Below are positions 41,301-49,500 of a stretch of 64,000 bases of DNA, one piece after another; positions within the stretch are counted from its first letter, which is position 1; every line of letters begins with the position of its first letter. The DNA is taken from assembly GCF_011397635.1 (NCBI RefSeq), contig NC_064761.1, positions 28,623,643-28,687,642 of the forward strand, written 5' to 3'. Under the pieces are notes generated by a model that saw nothing but the letters and a program-made list of their open reading frames with translations, was not told where the DNA came from and ran no database searches. The translations under genes were made by a program, and so were the position numbers. This DNA is from Epinephelus fuscoguttatus. Its lineage: Eukaryota > Chordata > Actinopteri > Perciformes > Serranidae.

Positions 41301-43472
41301 GGGAAAGACACCCCAAGCCGGAAGGTAAGAGGGCTGTCACCCTACAATGATTTTTAGGAACATCCTGCATAGTATATCTTTACGGATAGATTTGCACCCT
41401 ACATTCAAATAATTTGCATGTAAACTAAAATTTTGCGGCACCAACCTGGTCTCACTCCGAAGTCATCGAATATCGGCACTTGCGCAGTCACTTACGGCGT
41501 CAGACACTGATGAAAAAAGCAGTTCTTTCCCTTTCACGTCGGCATGATATGTGGTCACACAAAAAAACACACAACTAGACAACAATGTAAGTTAAGGGGG
41601 TGAAAGTCTGAGTAGGTTGGGTCGGTCCAGTAACATGTGAAGCCAAACATCTGTTCTTTCTTTCTAAACCGACCATGTGCTTGTGTTGCTTTTGTTGCCC
41701 AAACCTCACCACGTGTGTCTGTTGTTGAGGAAGAAAAAACATCAATTTACAGTGTTGTACTGGCGTTGTGCTTTTATTTTGAAAGAGACAGTATGTAAAC
41801 GGTAAATTTCCTGTGAAAATGGAAGTGTATTTTGAAAACAGACACTCTATGTAATCTATGTAAAGGGTGAATTTGACACAGCATCCCAGAACCCAGGGTA
41901 CCTTGCACGTCATATCTAGACATGGAAAGTCCAAGTCCATCATTAAGATGAGAAAAACCTAGTGACATCATGAATTCAAGCTCAGATTTAAAACCGAGGG
42001 TGTAGACAGTTGCAGATAACTGAAATTGCACAATGTAGGTCTGAGCATACTCCACTGACCTGTGGTTGAGTATTTCGGATGTTTGTTCAACTTTACCAGT
42101 TATATCCTGAACCCCTTTTGGTGCCCCAGTGAACTGAACACCTTCCAGTCTAACGTGCTGGTTGTGTACTGAATGATAATTCAACATGACGAATCTCTGT
42201 GATTCAAAATTTAGACTTACTTCACATATTCTCACAGGGCATACATGGCTGTTTGCACTGCACCGGAACAAATTGTCTGTGAATGATTCACTTTATGTGG
42301 GCATTAGAGACCTTGGCCTGTACTGAGTGGTTTGTTTCAGAGACCCTTGGCTCCGCCTCAGTGGATAATCTGAGAAAAGAGAACAGGAGGAGCTGTGATT
42401 TCTTTCTATCTTTTCATTTATTCTCTTCATTTACAACCTCTTCCACCATCACAACACACAGCTTATGTGTACACACAAATGCACACACCCCCTCTCCATG
42501 TGTGAGTGCTGCTAACACCTGCAACCTTTCTCCCACTGCCCAAAATGCCAGCAGTGCTCCTCGGGCTGTTTTCACCCTGCCCTCTGTTATTCACACTTCC
42601 ACAGACCAAAGAGTCCTCTGAGGCGCTCCTGAGCAGATTAGTTCTGCTGCGTCAGACCTCGCGTGCTATTTATGAGTTAAACTACCGTAAGTTCTCCACT
42701 CCGGCCCGGTGCACTGGCTCCTGTGACAGGCATGTCTCATTGTTTCCAGACCGGACCTTTTCATGTGAAGCACATGAAGAGGTCTGAGCGCGGGCTACAA
42801 CTGAGATTTGTAGCAAACACGGTGGAGGAAAGAGAGGTGTGGGCTGTGATGCAGAGTGAATTCTGGAGAGCTGCTGTGGCCTTTGACCTACTTCCCCTAT
42901 ATGCATACACTAGCTTTTTAGAACTGTGTGCTATGGATCAGTTTGCTGCACACTTGTGAGTTAAACTATATAGTAAATAGGAAATGCACATTTTTCTTTT
43001 ATTGCTCCTTCCTACATTTTGTGCACATACAGTATGGCCATTTGCAGCCTTAACTCCATAATTCAGTTATTATTTATAATCTAACTGTGCAATACTGACT
43101 TAACGGTACAAAAATTGTGCAATGATTCAACTGCTGCAATACTCTTTCAATTATATTCTTATTTATCTGTTACTTATACTGTTCTTGCATTTAAATTTAA
43201 GCACTTTATAGTATGATGCACATATTTCTGCATATTGTTATATATTGCAGCATACATACTTCTTCTTTTCTTTTTTCTTTTTTATAATTAGTGTGTGCAT
43301 AGCCTAAATATGAGAGCAACTGCAATGTGTACCAGTTTCCCCCTGGGATCAATAATGTAGTTCAGATTCTGATTTCTGAGTCTGATTAAATTAGTAGCTA
43401 AGGATTATTTTCTAATTTTATTAATTAATTTTCTTTATTTAATTTTTTAACATGACAATTATTTTTTATTTA

Positions 43473-43506
<34 letters not shown>

Positions 43507-46500
43507 GTTAATAATAATAATTCATTTATAAAGCAACTTTAAAAACAGAGTTTACAAAGTGCTTTGGAAAAATAAAGCAAAGCAGAAGCAATTTTACAAT
43601 AGAAGCTGAACAGTAATGCCAAATGGGATCATGACAAAATTTGAGGAAAAATTAAAAAGAGATAAGACGCAAAAACTTATTAGAAAGACAAAAATGATAA
43701 TGACAAATAAAGGAAAAAAAGGATAAAAACAAACCAATAAAATAAATACAATAAAAACACAAAGTAATAATAATAATAATAATAATATAATGTATGAGCT
43801 ATAAAGTGTAAATCAAAGATATTCACTTTATGATTGTATAGGTACAGCTGTCACAAGATTTAAAGAAGACGGGACTGAACTTGTTTTGCCCCGAGCATGA
43901 CAAGCTTTACAGTCCAACATTTGCCACGTGTCATGATAAACTGTTTATCTTTAAACTGTATCTAGGTTATGTCTCGGGTAGCAGCATCTGTAAAACCACT
44001 GCAGGTGTTGAGAAGTAAACAGGAAGAGCAGGAAATCTGCAAACTGATGCAGCGCAGTCGTGATCTATACCCATACTTGGCTGTTCTTCCTTTGTTATTG
44101 CTTTCCACAGTTTTTGTCGTCTCTAAGACTGCAGCAGTAAATTCACGTGTAACCAAATGATACCAGCAAATAACAATTAAAGCAAAAATAAATGTAACCA
44201 CATTAACATCTGCTGTGACACGCAGTGGTGTTAACCCCAGAGCTGCAGATACTGACACACAGAGTGAATACTATGAAGTTACATCCATTAAACTAATCAG
44301 GAACAGATGTGGATTCACCCACATCAAAACATGTTTCCTCCACACGTGTCTACGTTACTTTAAAGCCCGTCCCTTGGTCTCTTAATTCACCCGTGAGTTT
44401 GACATACAGGGAATACAAGTTCCAGAAAATGTTTGACATATAATAATAATAATAATACATCTCTGACCAAAGCTCTCTGTTCTGCTCTCTGTGTACCACA
44501 TGTGGAACACGACATTCCACTGCTGTTTCACGGCCATCAGATTCTAGGGAAATCTTTTGACTGCATAAAGGATATGTTTTTTTATTTGAAAACATAACAA
44601 AGATAACTCTAAAAGTCACAGAGCTTTCAGCTGTAAAACAACCGTCCATGGGCTTTACTGAAAACATTTTTAATGTCTGGGATGATGAGCCGTAACGAGG
44701 ATGGAAACAAATGGCTTCAGCTTGGTTAGATCATTTGTTTTCCCCCTGCTGTTCCTGTCTACAGCTGAGTACTTTTAATGGCGATGCCCAAATAGCTGCT
44801 GATTCCATTTCCTCAGTGTGTAGATGCATATCCGGAAAAACACACCATCTAAAAGCTAATTTCTGGTCTGTTTTCCAGCACGACGACGGCTCGAACTGCG
44901 GAAACCTCGGCTCCAGGGGCGGTAAAGGCAGGTACCTGATGTACCCTGAAGCCACAAGCGAGGTGCGTGAAAACAATGACAAGATCTCACCCTGCAGCAT
45001 CAGACACATCAGCAAGATCCTGAAGGTGAAGAAGGACGACTGCTTTGTGGGTGAGGAAGACAAGAGTGCAGTCGGGGCCTAATGTTTACCCTGTGCATTA
45101 GTCACTGTAAATAATTATACACTGTGTGTGTATTTACATGTGTGTGTTTATCTGTGTGTTCTGTCCAGTCAGTGATCAGCCCATTTGTGGAAACTTGATT
45201 GTCGAGGACGGTGAGGAGTGTGACGTCGGTCACAACGACACAGACCCCTGCTGCTTCAGCGCCAAAGAGCATGTAGGAGTCCAGTGTCACCTCAAGCCTG
45301 GTAAAGTGTGCAGGTACACAGACCATCAGAGTGTGAATACAAGCTTCAAGATGGAAGTTTACACAGTTTTAGTTTAAGGATATGTTTCTGCATGCAGACT
45401 ACAATGGCATTGTTTTTAGTTTAATAGACTCTTAGGGTTGATTAAATCAGTACACCACAGTCATCTAAACTATTTTATTGACGCTCTGCCTTCTAAGTGT
45501 GTCTTTGTTTTGTTTATGGATGTGGTTTTCATGTTTATCTGTCACCATAACTCTTTGTGTGTGCTTTTATTAAGTCCGAGTCAGGGCCTGTGCTGCGGTC
45601 AGGACTGTAAGTTTAAGCCAGTGGGTCAGGCCTGTGATGATGAGACTGACTGTCAGAAAGAAGTTGTGTGTTCGGGCCACTCCCCGTTCTGCCCTGAGCC
45701 AAGTGCCAAGGAAAACCTTACAGTCTGCAGTCAGGGCACGCGTGTGTGCCTGAACGGGGTGAGGCAGCCACATCTACCACATCACTGTGTGACTCAACTA
45801 CGTTGCCCAACAAGCCAAAGTGTGCAAGTGTGCAGCGATGTTGCAAACCTGGTGCTGGAAAAAAAAATTATCTGTGTTAAGTTTCAGAGTTTATTCTTGA
45901 CCACATTATAAAGTTCATTTAGTAGCTGTTCGGGAGCTTTCAATTTTATCACATGATCCTTATCATCAGATGACATTTGCTCAGTTGTCAATTAACTATA
46001 GGGGTTCAAATTTCTGAGAAGCTCACTCAACAGACATCCATTCCTTCCACTCATTTTTGAATGAACACAATTTTAGGGTAAGAAAACTCCAAATCAAATT
46101 ATAATGATGTGAGGAAATGAACTGCAACACGTTCTGTGTTTAACTGCATTATCATAAAACAACAATGTGGATAATTAATAGACAAAATGGCTGCCTGGAA
46201 CATCCATCCACTTATCTGGGGCCGGGTCACAGGGGCAGCAGGCCAAGCAATGCATCCCAAACATTCTTCTCCCCAGCAACACTTTCCAGCTCCTCCTGGG
46301 GGACCCCAAGGCGTTCCCAGGCCAGATGAGATATGTAATCCCTCCAGTGTGTTCTGGGTCTGCCCCGGGGCCTCCTACCAGTGAGACATGCCCTGAACAC
46401 CTCTAATGGGAAGCGGCCAAGAGGCATCCTGATGAGACACCCGAACCGCCTCAATTGACCCCTTTCAACACAAAGGAACAGCGGCTCTACTCCGAGCTCC

Positions 46501-49500
46501 CCCCGGATGTCCGAGCTCCTCACCCTGTAAGGCTGAGCCCAGCCCCCCCCCCCCCCTCCCGCCGTAGGAAACTCATTTCAGCCGCTTGTATCCGTGATTT
46601 CATTCTTTTGGGCACTACCCAAAGCTCATGACCATAGGTGAGGGTTGGGACATAGATGGACCAGTAAATTGAAAGCTCACTGCAAATGCCACACCAAACC
46701 GTCGATCCATCTCACACTTCATTCTACCGTCACTCGTGAACAAGACCCCAAGATACTTGAACTCCCACACTTGAACAGCAAGAAATATATATCTTAGTTC
46801 AAACCTGTATAATTCGCATTCAGGGGTTCACTGTCAGAAGAGGCAAACACTGCAACAGTTTGGATCCCCCCGAAGTAGGGACGTGATGAGGTGGTTACCT
46901 GGCAACAATAAAAAGGCGCAGCAAGGGGTTAAAAAAAAAAGGTGGAGCGGAGCGGAGCGGTGCGGTGCGCCTTTGTGTGAGGCCCCCCCTCAGTATAACA
47001 GCATGGATACCATTAGCACAGTCAGCTAGCTACCTGGTGTAACCATTAGCCCAACCATCAGGGCTTCCATAGGCCAGGATCGCCACTGCCTACAATCAAA
47101 TATGCTTAACAGAAATGTAAAGTAAGCCTGATTTGTACTTGAAGAACAACTTCATAGCTGAAAGCCTTTACGTTTGTTTATCTCCAGCGGTTTAACTTTT
47201 CACCTTGCAGCAGTGATGCAGAACTTGACAGGGTGTGTCATCACACTGTGGCATTACCGTTGGGTTGTGGTTACAGGTACAACAGAGAATATTTTACAAC
47301 CACAACAAACACACCCACTCACTGTTGCTGCGTGTTGTCAGAGGTGAGACTGAAAATTTCAACCAGAAAGGCCAATGAAACACTACTTTTCAGAGTTCAT
47401 TTTCAGTGCAACGTGACATGTTTCCTGTTTTCGACTACATGATGTTTGAATCTTCTGGATTCAATAAAAAAGTCAGATAAGTGAGCTCACGACCCACTTT
47501 ATTTGTAAACACACGTGCCATTGCAACACAGCATTACTAAGAAAAGATCTGATCCATGTTACCAGGAGAAAATAGTGTGTGACTCTATAAGTCGTTAAAC
47601 ATCCTGTGATGATACACTGTCCTCTCAGCAGGAGAGGCAGCGTATTTACTCCAGCTGTGAATGTTGTTCTGGATTTATTACTCTCCAGAGATGCTAACTG
47701 TGTTAACTTCTGACAACCTCATCCAGGATCATGGAGCATAACATCTGAAAAAGAGGGATGTGGTAATGTTAAAATCCAAGAAAAAGGACCCAGAAACAAA
47801 GGTGTGGTTTTAGTTGTAGTGTTCAATTTAATCATAAATTATTTCAGCTGACTCACTTTCAGCTGAAGGCTCAAATCTTTCTAAGAATCAAATGAACAGA
47901 AAACAGGAAAACTGACTCACTCTGCAGAAACAAACAGAGTAAAACTAAAGTTTGGTTCACTTCTTCAAAACACAAACAACAAAACGTGAGCCGTTTGAAG
48001 AAAATGAAGTATGGAAACCACGCGTGTGAAACAAATGACTCACATTACAAAGTGTTGGTTGTTGATTAAACTGTCAAGACTGTGTTCCAGGTAAATAATA
48101 AACAATTTATACAACTCGTCTAAATTCAGCTCCATAAGCCAGACATCTCAACACGTTCTCATCCCATCTCGGCAAATACAGCCGCTTTGTCAGCTGATGT
48201 TGTTCATTCAGAGATGGTCTTCTGCAGACCTTGGTTGTAACCAGTGGTTATTTGACTTCCTGTTGCCTTTCCATCATCTTGAACCAGTCTGGCCATTCTC
48301 CTCTGACCTCTGGCATCAACAAGGCATTTTCACCCAGAGAACTGCTGCTCACTGGATATTTTCTCTTTTTCAGACCATCCTCTGTAAACCCTAGAGATGG
48401 TTGTGTGTGAAAATCCCTGTAGATCAGTAGTTTCTGAAATACTCAGACCAACAACCATGCCATGTTCAAGGTCACTTAAATCACCTTTCTTCCCCATTCT
48501 GATGCTCAGTTTGAACTTCAGCAGGTTGTCTTCACCATGTCTACATGCCTAAATGCATTGAGTTGCTGCCACCTGACTAGCTATTTGCATTAACGAGCGG
48601 GCCTCCATTGGTTTTCATTCATCATGTACAGTATGAAAATCACTCAGTAGGCTTGTGAAAGACAAGACAAGACAGAACTTTATGCATCCCGAGGGTGACT
48701 GCTGTCCAGCGGTTGCAATACAAAACTGGAGGAGGGAAGAGTGCGGATACAAAGAGTGCAATATTCAAGGACTAAAATAGCAGCAGATAAGCAAACGTAT
48801 AGCAAATAAAAACATAAAATATTGAAAATATAAAGCTATATAACAGTAAGGTGCCAGTAAGGTGTGATCCATGATATACAATATATACAACAACAAACAG
48901 GTTACCAGTATGGATGATAAGTAAAGGGTGTCAGACCTGAGGCAGCTGGCATCAGAGTTCAAGAGTACATGGTAATACAGAATGTTCACTATTATGTCCA
49001 CACTGTTTTCTTAATGTTACATTATAGCACATTATGTCCTGTGAGTCAGCTGTGAGATAGTAAGATACAGTGAAACTTGTGAGTTGTGTAATCCACCAGA
49101 GAGAACATAAAGTCTGCGCTGATATGTGAGTTTTATTACATTATTGTGGTTAAGTGGCATTCTGGATTACATAACTAAGACTAAGACATGTTAACAGATT
49201 TTCATCCAGAAATGGGAAGGAATGGATGCCTGGAGCCATACACAAAGTACTTTTACCTTTATTAGCTTATCTTCAGGGTTTTCAAAAGGTTTTTGGGGGA
49301 GGGGCTAACTTCAACAGCCTTATGGAGCAGCAGGAACTTAACAAAGTCTTCTTCTTAATGAGTGTCTCTGGTTATCTCTGCAGGTCTGTACCGAGTCTGT
49401 GTGTCTGAAACACAGCCTTGAGCAGTGTGACTGTCCAGGAGACCTGATGAAGGAGAAATGCCATGTGTGCTGCCAGCAGCTGGGTAACTACAGGCCGATG

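Larger units (their letters stand above)
40564..44878 (+). other. Intron 9 (4.3 kb)
   Basis: Contains a TIR-like block (41050-41340), a dispersed repeat (41443-41800), a LINE-type 3' end (42985-43385) and ATT/AAT microsatellites. 41800-42980 and 43800-44878 show only chance frames. Confidence 0.65.
45759..49383 (+). other. Intron 12 (3.6 kb), repeat-rich
   Basis: Contains a LINE 3' fragment (46193-46775), a GC-rich short tandem near 46941, a well-defined dispersed repeat (48130-48640) and a LINE-type tail on the - strand (48655-48990). 46790-48120 is otherwise unassigned. Confidence 0.7.

Noticed and set aside
41575..42271. Overlapping 122- and 165-codon frames on the - strand
   Set aside because: Partly within dispersed repeat family R, with no family likeness; located in an ADAM10-like intron.
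44711..45082. 123-codon frame starting MASAWLDHLF
   Set aside because: It only appears long because real exon 10 (44879-45050) lies within it; the upstream part is intron.
46535..46560. Poly-C run as a functional element
   Set aside because: It is an expanded homopolymer inside a decayed LINE fragment and may also be an assembly uncertainty.
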